From Laguncularia racemosa (Eukaryota > Streptophyta > Magnoliopsida > Myrtales > Combretaceae), in contig JBBMOL010000023.1 of the NCBI GenBank assembly GCA_037954665.1, positions 3,038,001 to 3,102,000 on the forward strand: a stretch of DNA of 64,000 nucleotides, written 5' to 3'. Both the position numbers and the translations under genes were made by a program. Positions 24,032 through 36,736 of the stretch are shown here, one piece after another. The notes under the pieces are model-generated. The model was not told the DNA's origin and made no database searches. It was given only the letters and a program-made list of their open reading frames with translations. Numbering within the stretch: position 1 is the stretch's first letter; each line of letters begins with the position of its first letter.

Positions 24032-24444
24032 TGATGCGAAGCAAGACACCTTAAACAAGCTCAGCATGCCCCCCAACACGCCCTCCAACACAACTATAGA
24101 ATGTACGCCACAAAACAACACAAGACCAATCAACGCGCCTCCTTACATGCCTATGTCAATGGGTGTGTCCATCAACACGGCGACCTACATGCCTATGTTG
24201 GAGGGTGTGCTGAAGACGTCCAAGCACAAATTTTAACAAGATGCGATGCGAGTTTCTACATACCCGTGTTAAAGGCCATGTTGATTATCAACTTAGGGTT
24301 TATATATTCCCTTTTGTTTTCAAAGGCTTTTATCACCTTATTACAAATTAGAAATAGTTTTGAGAGAGACACTTTGTCACTTTTTATGATTTCTTAGATC
24401 CATCGTTGATTGACCTTGATTAAACATGCTTACTTGTTGCATCA
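24032..24444 (+). repeat. 3' LTR of the old Ty3/gypsy element
   Basis: About 413 bp, from TGATGCGAAGCAAGACACC to TTGCATCA. Relative to the 5' LTR it has roughly 12 extra bases near 24070 and 34 extra bases near 24340. Confidence 0.85.
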
Positions 24445-24584
24445 AATCTTGTACAAACAATAGTAGTTTATTGGACTTAGGCTTTACAAGACCTAGATAG
24501 GTAGATATAATGCAAATTTTGTACAAACAATAGTATTTTATTGGACTTAGGCTTTGCAAGACCCAAATAAGTAGATATAACATA
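24444..24584 (+). repeat. Tandem duplication, 2 x about 70 bp
   Basis: AAAT-TTGTACAAACAATAGTA and TTATTGGACTTAGGCTTT occur at 24444 and again at 24514 with a few substitutions. The array begins at the right edge of the old retroelement. Confidence 0.85.
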
Positions 24585-27500
24585 GTCCAACTAGCAACAT
24601 ATGTCAAATTCAGTCATAATTGAAAGATCGTAGGCAAATCCTAACTAAACAAACCTCTACTCTTGAGTCAAAAGTATTTCACTTGTTAAATTCACAATTC
24701 AACCATTGCTCACTATTGATTGAAATTCATCCCTCCTTATATGCTAAAATACAACAAGGAGGACCTTTTCTATTCTAATCAATGTAACTGGAGTGTGAAT
24801 TGTTAGCTTAACTTAGGAAAAAAATTTGTAGACCTAAAGAAATTTAAAAAGGAAAAATCCAAATTTGAAATAATTAGGATTTTGGCATCATCACTATGAA
24901 AAAGAGAAAAGTTAAATGGAACCTAAAAGAAAGTGGTTATGGGATCAAATATCAAAAATGGTGATTTTTTTTTTAAGTTGCATTTATTTATTTATTTTTA
25001 AAGATCTTTTGACTTTTTTTTCACAATAATTGCTATTTATTTATTATCAATATACTTTATGGAGTAATTTTATTAATGATTAATATAAAGTAAGTCCGCT
25101 TCTCAGTTGCATGATTTTGCATTCCCTACTTAAGACTAACTTAATCCTTGAGTAATAAGTAGAAAAAACTTAGTCAAAAGATGGAAAGAACTGTCAATGT
25201 GGTGAAATCTAGATCAAAGTGGATTTTTGAAGTGCTTCTCTAAACCGCCTCCCCTGTAAGGAGACCAAAATCTAGGACTCTAGGTTTATTGATAACTAGC
25301 AACATTGGATCTAGGACAGGATTGATGTGTTAAGTTACATAAATTTTTTCTACCGCTTCTTATTTTGTAACTCCCATGCCACGATCGTAAAGCCTAGTGA
25401 TACCCTTTCTCCCTTAGCAAGTATATTATACCGAGATTGTAAAGCCTTATGAGAAAAATCATAAGCATGTTTATATATGCTTTAAGTGATATAATCAATG
25501 ATATATATATATAGGCAGGCTTAGACCACTAAATAAGAATATAACCTACCAGATGTAATAAATATGATAAGAATAACATATATTATGAAACATACTGTGT
25601 ACCTTATAATATTTATAGTAAGCTACTCGATGCTAATTGTTTACAGCACCAAGATATTACGAACCAAATATATCAAGTTAATGGTAACTTAACCATGTGT
25701 TTACTAAAAGGTATATAACACATTTATAATGAGAATAATAGACTAATTTAATGGGGGTAAGTATGCTAGTCTCATATAAGCATTGTATAGGATTTAATTC
25801 CTACTATTTCTTGTTTAGGATCAGTAGAAGACTCTTGGAAATGATTGAATAGGAAACTAAGTAAGTTGATTTACTTAAATGCAGGTGCATAGTTACTCTA
25901 ATGATGATGAGCTATTGTGCATAAATATGCTTGTAAATGGATTGATTTGAGCATATACTATGCATGTGTTGATCTTACTTAATGAATGCGTGCTTAAGTG
26001 ATGTATGGTGTGTGCATGCTGTGTTGTATTTGCATCTCCCATTTATTGTTTATATTAATCTAAATCAACTAATATATTGTTTGAGTGAAGAATAACTAAT
26101 TAATGTTTATATGAAGAATGTTTGTTTACTGTTGCTTGGCCATGAGGAGGGGGGGTGGAAGAGACTCATGCCAACTAAATCAATGAAGCATAAAAGGAAT
26201 ATCTCAATCGGGGATCAAGTGTCTTTGCATCCAAATGGTTTATTTTAGACATGGGTATAGGGCTCTTGCCTTACCCGACCTGCCAAGACTCGAGCGGTGG
26301 GTCATAAGTCTTGAAATTGGAGAATTGGGACCGCCTCTTCCTTGGCCGATTCCGTGATGGGTCCTTGGAACCACAATTCCAATGGGTCCAATTCACTATT
26401 CTTGGACCATTGGATCGAATTCTTTCTATTTTTTTTTTTTCACTTTTTACACAATTGTCTCCATGTTATATGAGGACATAACTAATATAAATTAATCATT
26501 GAGTAGTCGGTATTCTCTTATTAAAATGAAAAAATAGATAATTTCTTCCTTTATTAGGAGAACACGTACATGAGAGTACTATTCCCTTTACATGGAAATA
26601 TAATGCCAAAAACATATAAAATAGTATTACTACCTACACATAAAATAATAATAAAGAAAAGCAACAAAGTCGTTAAAATCTACAAATTGTTGTAGTTTTG
26701 AGATATTAATATTTTTCACACAATATAATTTTTTAGACGTACCTATATAGTTCGTACTGCAATCACCATTAGTATCCATTTATGTGACATTATTAGTTAT
26801 ATTAGATTGAAGTAGTCATTGTCTTATCTATCTTGAAATTTTGATATGTTGAAATGAGTGATTGACATCAAGCTTAATATAAAGGTCAAGAATCAAAGAT
26901 AGATGAAGAGCATGATTACTTTGGTTTTTTTTTTTTTATTTAATACCGGCATTCTAAGTACTTGAAATTATGGAGTAATGTATAAAAAATATTCAAAATT
27001 AAATATGCATTGCAATTAGTATTGCCATCTTTTTTAAGTAGCCTTGTATCAATTACGTGTAAATAATCTTTGCTTAAGTCTTCCATAAATTATTTCCCCT
27101 CTAATTCATTTTTGTCCAATCACTTGCTTGAACTTTAGTATTAGCTAAATCATTTTTAAACGGTATAGATATTTAAGTAAGTGATTCAACTAGAGCGCAT
27201 TAGAGAGTAGATAATTCATGGAAGATGGGGACAACAAGTACTTATACCTACCCAATATAAATAGCACCAAAGAAAGATATGGTAACAATGATTGTAATAT
27301 ATATTTAACTATAAATATTATTCATGCATTCCCCCATAACTTTACAAGTACCATACAAGACACAAAGTGAAATCAACGTTTTATAAAAATAATCTCTATC
27401 TCTTTTCTCTATTCAACCTATATGTTTTGCTTAATGTTAATCACCTATTTGACCATCACGGAAATTAAAGAAAGATCATATAGGTAGTAGCATAAAGAGA

Positions 27501-28227
27501 TATTGATATTTATTGCAACATATATGCTATAGAATAGTTGTAAATTTTAAGATTGTATGAAAAATATTAACATGGGAGACATTTTGAAGGAGAAGTGGAA
27601 AAATATTTACAAACTCTTTTAAAAAAGAATAGTGTAATACTGTGTATGTGTTTATGTGAATGAAAGAGAATGGATTGTTCTTCTTCATAGTTGAAATTGC
27701 TTTATTTTTCTAGATAGGCATGTAACATGCCCATGTGAGGGCTGCATATACCAGCTTGAGCAAATTGATGAAGTGAAGGTTGCAAATTGAAATGGTTGCC
27801 TGTATATGGAGGCTTTTAATTTTTTTTTTTCGTTTTTTTGTTGGTGTTGGCAGACTAGTTAGGCCCAATGACTCCATCAGTCTTAAGATAGGAACCATGC
27901 ATGACCCATGGACTCAGCGATTCTAAAGCCAAGTGAAGACCTACCCAGTCTAGGTCAAGAATCTGACAAGGTAGATCACAGTTGGGGCATGGGCCAACTT
28001 GTCTCATGCCCATATCTAGTATATTTGTTTCTATCCCTTCCAACAAATCACAATACGTAAGCTTTCTAGTCTACTTCTAATTTGGACTTTAAATTAGATT
28101 TTCTAGTTACTTTTTTTTTTTTTTCCCATCCAGTCTTTCTTCCTAGTTTAAAGTGATAAAACCTTTATAGTTTTGATTTTCTTCATTTTCAATCATCTGA
28201 TTTTTATTTATCTTTCTTATCATAGTA
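24585..28227. other. Long intergenic region without a supported gene
   Basis: AT-rich DNA with only short random frames. The block 25366-26110 starts TGTAACTCCCATGCC and contains AAACTAAGTAAGTTGATTT, recalling the LTR-like remnant at 6.3 kb (CAATCAAGTAAGTTGATC), so it may be an old LTR fragment. A GC-richer patch near 26230-26420 has several GGGTC/GGACC words of the kind seen in hAT-derived repeats. Neither is delimited. Confidence 0.35.
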
Positions 28228-28590
28228 GAATGGAGTTCTACTTTACAATGAAATGGATTTTTATTTTATAAAATCACAATATTAATTCACAATCCTTTTA
28301 ATTGATGCAAATATCAAATTAATGCACATTCGTTTGATTCCAAATTGGATCCATATTCTGGACTAACGAATTAAATTTTTGAGCGCAACAATTGAAGACC
28401 ATGGCAATCGGCAGGGTATAAACCTCATCGACCACTCTTAAAATATTAAATGGAATTTGCTTCAAGGACAAAGCTAAGTGGAATCATTAGGTCATGCACA
28501 TGCCATATTACAAGATGATATATGATGGTAAAACAAAAGACCCTTGGCATCTAGTGGCCAATAATAAAATTACGTATTGGTAATAAGTCT
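28228..28590 (+). repeat. Diverged direct segmental repeat, copy 1
   Basis: It shares the order of words TATTCTGGACT, TTTTGAG-GCAACAAT, CGGCAG-GTA, CATCGACCAC, TTAGGTCATGC-CATGCCA, TCACAAGATG/TTACAAGATG and AATAAAAT-AC with 30545-31115. No coding content is recognised. Confidence 0.75.
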
Positions 28591-30544
28591 TTCTTTTATT
28601 TTCATAATCGGATCCAGCATCTGAATCGAACTTGGTGAACCCAATTCTAGTTTAATATTATCTTGTGGTAGTTTCTATAAACAAGAACTACCTTTTCAAA
28701 AAGAAACTTACGTTTCTTTCTCCTCTTTTCCAAGTGCTTTCCTTCTATACCAAGAAAACTGCATCTGCACAGAGGACTAAAGTAACCCTCTCTCTTTCAT
28801 TTTTATTAGAATTCTTCCAACGTTTACAAGCCCTACCTAAGAGTTGAATGAATTAAGACTGTTGTCGCGTCTATGTGTGGAAGATGATATGACTGAAGCG
28901 GGGTAAGTGCCTTTCCTTGTTTCTTAGTGTAGAATTTTTCAAAGATTCTAAAACAAGTTAGTATTTTGAAGGATTTGTGAAGAATGGTAGGTGTGGAATT
29001 GAGTAACAGTGGTAAATTAACAAGTTCGACTAGAAGGTATGTTGTAATCTCAATATACTATTTTCAATTGGTGTTGCAAAGGTGCTACCAATAGGCTTTG
29101 ATCATTCGAAAGAGGAGATGTATTAAATTAAGGATTGATTGTTAACAATTTATCAATAGCATATAATAGTATATTTAAAATTGAATCTCTCCAATGGACT
29201 TTACACAAAAAGTTTATTTAAATCATGACTGTTTACGTAACTAACAAATAAATTTTGTTTTAATCAAATTCATAATAAGGCTAATTAACAAATTGTACGG
29301 ATTCTAACAATATTGATTTTAAGCTAAAGTAAAAAATGTAAAGCTTGAGTCGGACTAAACTTATATGTTTGATTTTAATAATAGGAGTATAAAACTCAAC
29401 TCATTGTATTATATATATAGAGAGAGAAAGAGAAGTATTGAGTAGGTTAGGAATTTGAGCTAATAAGCATGTTCTCAAACATATTGGTAAGATTTATCTT
29501 CATGATATAAATAAGTGTTGTTTTAAATGAAAACTTGATCTTACAATTGTATGTACTCCTTTTGAGATTTTATTAAGTTTTCATGTGTCTTCCCCTCTTA
29601 GAACAGATGTAGGTAATCTATTTTTTGCTTTTTGGTATTCAATTCTCTATTGTTGAGAATCTCCGTAAAAGAATGGAATTTTTTCTTATTTTTTCTTACT
29701 TCTTACATATGTATATACATTTAATTTCATATTGTATCAAAATTATATTATTCAACGTAGTGAATTCACTACTCCAATCTACTTTTATGGTCTTTCACCC
29801 AAATTGGATTTAACTCTTTAAGTTAAGGTAAAAGTACCGGAGAGCTAAATTTATAACCTTATGATGATCATGAAAATTTTGACATAACGGACTTAAAGTA
29901 ACACCTAAAGAAGTCTTTTAAGAAAGAGTTTATTTAAACCATTATCAACCTTTCCCATAAGGATCACACACTAAAGAAGTCTTTTATTAGGTCTAGTTAT
30001 ATGCATGGCTCATGTACAACTTTTTCTTATTAAGAAAGAATTTATCTAAACCATTGATAAATAACATGATCTGACATATGATATCGACAACCAAATCATT
30101 ATAAATACCCATAAACTTTCTTCATTTGGTCAGAAGGGAGATAATTTAGAGAAACATCGTTATTTCGGATTATTTTCTCGAAAGATCAAACTCTTAATTA
30201 TTAGAAAAACCGTTATTATATGTTCAAGCCTATAGGGGTTACCTACTCTTCTTCCCTATCCTACTGATGCTTAATCATCCTCTTATTTACCATCACACGT
30301 CATTCCTCGAGGTCTATGTGTAGCACGAGAGTTATACAACATACACATGATCACATTACGATTGGATATACCCACTTACAGAATTTATTTTTGAGATCAT
30401 AGTGAAATTTTAGAAGAATTAAATTCAGGTTAAGAAACCAATCTAACGAACTGTAACCTTAAAGCGATCCTCATCAGTCAAACCCTCCACGTAGGCAAGC
30501 AAGCTTCGACTTGCATATGTTAAATATATAGCTGAAGTAGCTTT
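28591..30544. other. Intergenic region without a supported gene
   Basis: AT-rich sequence with short frames (for example 28665-28847 and 29625-29813) that have no conserved features. No RNA gene is seen. Confidence 0.4.
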
Positions 30545-31115
30545 TTAATGGAATTTCAATTTACAAGAAATTGATTTCTATTTTATTGAAAGACAATGTA
30601 AATCAATCGATGCAAATACCAAACCAGTGCGCATTCGCAAAGTTGATTCCCGATTGGATTTATATTCTGGACTCAATGGACCAAACTTTTGAGTGCAACA
30701 ATGGCGGTCGGCAGTGTACACTCTCCATCGACCACGAAAACATTTTCAATGGAATTGTTAGGTCATGCTCATGCCAAATCACAAGATGGTACATGTGATG
30801 CTAAAACAGAAGCCTCTTGATACGTAGTGGAGACATGGGATCTATCGTTTTCTAGGTTTAAAATATATAAATTAAAATTGGTTAAAGATTCTATGGTTTT
30901 AAGCCGGTTAAACCTGTAAATCGATTTTAATTTTTTTTATTTTATATTTTATCGATTCATTATGCGAATCTCAAACCGATGAATTCACAAGTAAACCAAA
31001 CATCCCAACCAATTCATAGTTTGTAAACCAACAACCCAATCGAATTGAATTACAATTAATTCAGCCCTTTACCCATGTCTACCTAATGGCCATTAATAAA
31101 ATCACACGTTGAATT
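30545..31115 (+). repeat. Diverged direct segmental repeat, copy 2, carrying a 250-bp insertion
   Basis: It is similar to 28228-28590 but interrupted at 30831-31080 by a TIR element. Similarity resumes with AATGGCCATTAATAAAATCAC, matching GTGGCCAATAATAAAATTAC at about 28554. Confidence 0.75.
30831..31080. mobile_element. 250-bp TIR element (MITE)
   Basis: Perfect 9-bp terminal inverted repeats AGACATGGG and CCCATGTCT bound a stretch absent from the related copy at 28.5 kb. Flanks TAGTGG and TAATGG look like a diverged target duplication. No coding capacity. Confidence 0.6.
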
Positions 31116-31366
31116 GCTTAACATTATTAACAACAACTCCAGAAATTTCACACGCAATAAATATAAAACACGCCACACTATACAAACCGCCCATTGGGTA
31201 GAGGCATCTAGGGTTTGACAATTACATAAGGCGGCATGTCTCTGGTTGAAAGAGTAAGAAACAATTTTCAAAATTCAATAATAGTGCATCGTGCATTAAA
31301 AAAAGATTGTATTTTAGTGAATTAAACGTGTTCCCGTTGAGATCATTCGGAATGGAGAAAAAAAAA

Positions 31367-31389
31367 GGGGGGGGGGGGGGGGGGGGGGG
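31367..31389 (+). repeat. Poly-G run of 23 bases
   Basis: An uninterrupted G-run preceded by an A-run, the mirror of the C-run at 9360 and followed by ordinary AT-rich DNA. It may be a slippage or assembly-prone site. Confidence 0.9.
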
Positions 31390-32636
31390 TTTGCATATAA
31401 AGGTTAGTGAATCTTTCAGTAAATTAAAATTTAACAACTAGAAAAATAGAATGCGTAGTTTTGAGGATTTTAGCTCCTTACCATTTAATTGAACCCTTAA
31501 ACTTCTTAAAATTTTAAAAATATATACTTTTAAATTTTATTATATTATTTTGTTTTGAATTAAATAATAAAAAATACCCAAAATTAAGCTAATTAGACCA
31601 CATTTACCAATTACACGCATACTAACCATCGTTTCTTCATAATAAATCCATTTATTTATTAGGCTAACTTATGATCAATCACATACAATATTATATTTAA
31701 TTAAAATTGAATCTCCAGAAAGAAGTATGGTCAAGGTCGACCTATATAGGCTTATGATTATTTTTCGAACAAAATGGATATAGTAATAGTTGCATTCAAA
31801 GCATCAATTTCCGAACGTACACGAACCATTTTACAAAACATAAATAAGTAAGTCCAGCGACTATGCGAGTTTAGAAATAAGTTTTGGCATAAGCAATGAC
31901 ATATTATACGTGGGGTTGTAAACAATGACTCAAACCACACATTCGATAATAATAATAATAATAATAATCTAAAGTTTGAAAATTTCAGCTTAAAATTTAG
32001 AACTCAAAGCTTTTTTCAATTTAAATTTGATTGAGCTTAGATTTTTTTTTTTTTTTTTGTCTTCCGGTGCTTGTTTCATCTTTTGTATTAATCTAAGTTT
32101 ATTGGTTTTATAATCTATGTTTGAAAAAAAAAAAAAAGCATCCATTTATATGATATCAGAATTCTATTAGCAAAAGAATACAAGTAATCGAATATATACA
32201 AGTAATGTCATTCATATCACATCCTACAGGTAATAGGCCAACTGCGTTCTGCACATTGCCAAAATGATTACATAGAAATACAAGTCGAATACCATCTTAT
32301 ATACTCAAGTACACGTACATACTATATATATATATTATATAATATCATAATTTAATATCCCATGGAGGAAAGAAAATTTTCATATCTACGGGTGCTATCT
32401 TTATTAGCTACTCGTTAATCATATATTGTCACGTACATAAAATATATAGAATGATTTTTATTTATGATGGTAAACACCCATAAGAATGTAAATGAAACAT
32501 CATGTAAGGATAAAGAATGGCAACTTAAATGTTAAAAACAGTACAACAATAAAGTACAAAGAAAGTGATATAATAAGGATTTTGACAATTTCTTTTTTTT
32601 TTTAATATTCTTTAATAAAGAGAACCCATCAAATGA
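31390..32636. other. Intergenic region without a supported gene
   Basis: AT-rich sequence with an AAT microsatellite at about 31948-31969 and homopolymer runs. No gene is seen. Confidence 0.4.
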
Positions 32637-32645
32637 AAGAATTAA

Positions 32646-33191
32646 GAAAAATTTACAAAAACATTATCTCTGCTTTTGCTCTTTTGCAAATAGATGACTC
32701 GAGTTAAACAAGTGACCTGAATTTTATAAAAGTGTTAATATATATACGCATGTCAACATCCTATTGATAGAAAATAATTAATATAATAAAATAATAATAT
32801 AAAATAAATTTGAACTAGAAAAAAAAAAAACTAGAAAGAAAATTCAAGCCATTTTCCGACTATCCACTTACCTTGGGGTGGCAAAAAAAAAGCAATTGCC
32901 CACCACCATGTGTGAGTTGCAACCCACATGACATTTTGGTTGTTTTCCAACTACCCCAAGGCTAGGGGGTGGCCGGAAAAAGGGCTTCCAATATTTTGCT
33001 TTTTTTTTTTTTCAAAATTTCTGCTTCAAGTTTATTTTCTATTAATAGGATGTTAACACATGTTCTTATATATATAAAATAATATTAATACTTTTTTATG
33101 AAACTCAGGTTATTCGTTTATTAAAAAAATTAACTTGGGTTACTTTTTTGCGAAGGGGCGAAAACATAGATAATGTTTTTGTAATTTACCC
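32646..33191. mobile_element. Mutator-like MITE with long terminal inverted repeats
   Basis: The left arm (TTACAAAAACATTATCT from 32652) and the right arm (AGATAATGTTTTTGTAATTTACCC ending 33191) are imperfect inverted complements over roughly 150 bp or more. They are flanked by a perfect 9-bp target duplication AAGAATTAA (32637-32645 and 33192-33200). The core near 32850-32990 is GC-richer and also partly inverted (TTGGGGTGGC and GGGGGTGGCC). No transposase is present. Confidence 0.8.
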
Positions 33192-33200
33192 AAGAATTAA

Positions 33201-34535
33201 TTTAAAAAATCCTAGGAAAAAAAAAAAGAAAAATGCTAGTAAAAAACTGATCCCTTTTAGTGTAATTTTTCTCAAGTTCTCTTAACAGAAAATAATAATA
33301 ATAATCTTATTTGTTACAAGTTTATTGGACATCAAAAAGGAGATCCTATCAACTTGTTTTGACTTAGGATAATAAGCTTATGAGCTTAATCTTACTTCGT
33401 CGTCAAGAAACAAAAGAAAACTTCCGTCTTTGAGTTTAACACCAATGTAGCTAGCCTCTTTTTGGGTGTAAAGCAATGTCAAATCAAAATATTCAGAGTA
33501 TTATCTCTCCCTAAAAAGGATGCAATCCAGCCACACCTTTCAGTATAGCTACCTTGTTATGATTTCAATCCAGCCACTAGTCCTACCTTTAGTATCTCCC
33601 TTTTTGCGGTTAAGGTAATGACTTCGGATATAGCTAGCTCCCATAGTGTGACGGGTAGTGTGTATAAAGCTCAAGATCAAATTCATTGTTTTATGGTTGA
33701 CCGATGAGTACTGGCGATTCTGGCTTCATATAGGTGAGTTGCAGCTTGTGATCCAAACCGAAGATGGGATTCCACTGAAAATGCATGAACCCCTTGATAA
33801 TATCGAAATGGCTTGTTTTTGTATCATATTAGATTTAGGAGCAGGGTACTATTTCTCTCTTTGAGTTTGAATAAATATGTTTTCGAACCCTTTCTTTAAA
33901 ATTTAAAATGTATATTCCCACACAAATCTTAGCAATCACTTCTTCAAATTCTACATGACATAGCTTAAATACAATAGCCGGTATTGCAACAACACAACGG
34001 AAAATATTACAATTAAATTGTAAGATCATAATTCATGAAGCTCCTTTGAACTGTATCAACTACACGTTGTACGTTTACTTAATCCATCTCTTTTCATTAT
34101 ATTTGAACCTAATTAACTATATGACACCATATAGTTTTCAAGATCCCATGGGTTGTAAGATCAAATAAATTTGAATTATTTTAGCCATCCATGTTAAGAT
34201 ACATTAAAATCCTTTTCACCATTCCACTTCATAAGACAACTCGATCTCACAAAATAAAATACACATCAATGTTCAAGAAAATTTTAAGTAAATTATAAAG
34301 AAAAATATTAAAAGATATCCCATAGGTGCTTATTAATGATTGAAAAATAAATTTTTACATCTTTCTATATATATATATATATATATATTCTTAAAGTATA
34401 TCATAAGATGAAAAGTTTTTTTGCTGTTTTTTTTTTTAAGTTTTTTAACTAGTATTCGAAACATTCATTGATGAGACTTAATTATAAAACCCTAAAGAAT
34501 GTCATAATTTTAATCTAGTGAAAAAAAAATTATTA
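33201..34535. other. Intergenic region without a supported gene
   Basis: A TA run lies at about 34365-34389. The 68-codon frame at 33658-33864 has no recognisable family. Confidence 0.4.
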
Positions 34536-34540
34536 TATGT

Positions 34541-36416
34541 TGTAAACACTCCATTTTTGCCCCTTAATCACAAATAATGTTTAATTTATCATTTTTTCAA
34601 TTTTTTCAATTTTCCTTCTATTTTGCAAAAATAAAAGAAAAAAGATTGAAAAAATAAAATAAATAGGAATAATACACCAATTTTGGAAAATGATGATAGA
34701 AATAATAATAAAAGATGTTAAATAATTTTTACAAATTTTTTGAATTTCAAAATAATATAAAAACAATAAAAATTGCAATGAATATATATAATTTGTAATT
34801 AATAAAAAAAACGAGAAAGTGGACTAGCCCAACTGGTCCGGGCTTCGGCCTTAGCGCGCACGCGTGGGGGGGTTGCTTGGTCAAGGGTTCGAAACGCGAG
34901 GGAAGCAAATCCGCTTTTTGCAAATTTTTTCCTCGCCCAGGACACGCGACAGCTTTTGATTGAACGGAAGGAGCACACGCGCCAGGCGCGTGATCATCTT
35001 CAACCTCCATCCAAAACAATCATCGATCGCGGGAAAAAAAGATATCCGACCATTTTGATACGATTTTTTGCACAAATCCAACAAATCTTTAATAAAAATA
35101 AGATAAATACCATCCAATTAACACAAATCATAACAAAATCAAAGATTTACACGAATCTATAGCAAACCAGAAATAGGTTTTAACCGTGGATACAATTCGA
35201 GCCTATCGAAGGGAAATTCGAGCTTATCTAGCTTAATTTCCGATGCCTATAAATAAAGTATGATAGGAAGAAGCCAAATCACGGATCAAAAGTGAGAAAA
35301 GAGTGAAAAATCAGAGGTTTCGAAGCTCGCCGAAGTTCCTCCTAGCTGCGACCACCAACCAAGCTATAAACTGGAGGACTTTTTTGAAGAAATCCACCAC
35401 CACAGTTGGATTATCCACCCTTGGAAAGCTTAAAAGTAGCCCTCAATCACCTTCAAAAGCCACCGGAACACTGTTGATGAGGAGTCTTCGACTGCTGTAA
35501 TCTAACCCAACCTAACCTGGCCGAACCAATTCAACTCGGTCCGCATCCAGGTTAATTATTTTTTTATTTTATTTTTTATCCATTTATTTTATTAGAAATA
35601 AAGAAATTTATTTATTTTTTATTTTTTAATCCAAAAGTAGAAAAAAAAATAATTTTTTTTTAGGATTTTGATAAATAAATAAATATATCTAATATAATAA
35701 TATAATATAAAAATAAAAATAAAAAATTTAGGATGAGATAAAGGTAGATTAATAATATAGATTAATAAATAATGAATTATTTTATCACTTAGATTTTTTT
35801 TTTCAAAATAAATCCAAAATTGGTTTTCCTTAAATCAAAGTTTTTCTAAAAAGAAAAATATCAAAGTTTAAGTTTAGAATTTCTTTTGAAATCTTAAAAA
35901 TGATAACAAACGTAAACTCGATGTGTTTTCATAATTAAAATTTAAACTAATCCACTAAAGTTTTATAAAAAGTGAACTAGGCTTATTTGATCCCGAATAG
36001 CGGGTACGTAGGTACCCTTATGGGGCAACTCTAAAAAGAATAAAAAAATCATTTTTCAAGTCGTTATTAGTGTAATTTTTAAATATATCAGAATATGATT
36101 CAAATTTCAAAAGGATAAGATGATAACTTTAGGGTTTTAATAGGATAGCCCACAAATAAAAAATCTCTGGTTTTTCTTTTTTCTTTTTTATTTACAAAAA
36201 TAAAAAGAGGAAATCCTGTCGACTAGTTGTCCAAATTAGAACTAATCCACTCAATTGGTTCTAATTCGATAATTTTTCTCAACTTAAGTTAGGTGGCAAC
36301 TTCAAATAAATAATAAATTTTCTAATTTAAGTCGAGGATTTATATTGGACGGGTATAAAATCTAATATGAATCGGATTAGAAATATAAATAAAAAAATTA
36401 AAAATTAAACTCGACA
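34541..36416 (+). mobile_element. Solo LTR, family shared with 59493-60792 (copy A)
   Basis: It starts TGTAAACACTCC and ends CTCGACA, with a perfect 5-bp target duplication TATGT (34536-34540 and 36417-36421). It shares TGATCCCGAATAGCGGGTA and the end motif with the inverted copy at 59.5-60.8 kb. A TATA box (CCTATAAATAAA) lies near 35243. A GC-rich patch at 34820-34920 has tRNA-like A and B boxes. No PBS, pol or second LTR is present, so I call it solo. Confidence 0.8.
34825..34896 (+). promoter_or_regulatory. Pol III-like A and B boxes inside the solo LTR
   Basis: TAGCCCAACTGG (34825-34836) resembles an A box and GGTTCGAAACG (34886-34896) a B box. The inverted LTR copy has TAGCCCAGCTGG and AGTTCGAATCC at comparable positions. 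No tRNA cloverleaf is apparent, so it is tRNA/SINE-like rather than a tRNA gene. Confidence 0.4.
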
Positions 36417-36655
36417 TATGTCATGAATTTTACTTGTCAAATGATTAGGCACCTATTGTCTTTAATATTATGGCAGCGCTTATGATGGAATATTTTTAGT
36501 ATCTTGTTGCTTATAAAAGAACTATTTTTAGACGGAGGTATCGAATATGAAGATCTCTTCAACCAAATTTCTTGAGAGACAAGACAAAAGAAAACGCATA
36601 TGATTCCACGCGGATCTTGGGAGTGACCTAACGGCCAAGTCAATGTCGCCTCCTC

Positions 36656-36663
36656 TTTAAATA
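36656..36663 (+). promoter_or_regulatory. TATA-like box of the 36.7-kb gene
   Basis: TTTAAATA lies about 75 bp before the start codon, with a C/A-rich leader between, a usual plant arrangement. Confidence 0.5.
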
Positions 36664-36736
36664 CTCATACGTAACTGCCATTACCAAACCATAAAAACAC
36701 CATACACAATTAAAACTTATCAAGCTCACCCTGTTA

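Larger units (their letters stand above)
19256..24444 (+). mobile_element. Old degenerate Ty3/gypsy retrotransposon, same family as the 49.7-kb element
   Basis: Related LTRs begin TGATG. They are flanked by a perfect 5-bp target duplication AATCT (19251-19255 and 24445-24449). After the 5' LTR, TTGGTGTTTAGAGTAG is a mutated initiator-Met PBS. The internal part aligns in order with the intact copy at 50429-55039 (gag, knuckle, protease, RT, RNase H, integrase) but has dozens of stops and small indels. It is a much older insertion of the same lineage. Confidence 0.9.

Noticed and set aside
34825..34896. A tRNA gene
   Set aside because: A and B box-like words are present, but I could not build an acceptor stem, anticodon arm and T arm around them.
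35303..35500. 65-codon frame inside solo LTR copy A
   Set aside because: Lies wholly inside the LTR, is absent from the other copy, and has no family resemblance.
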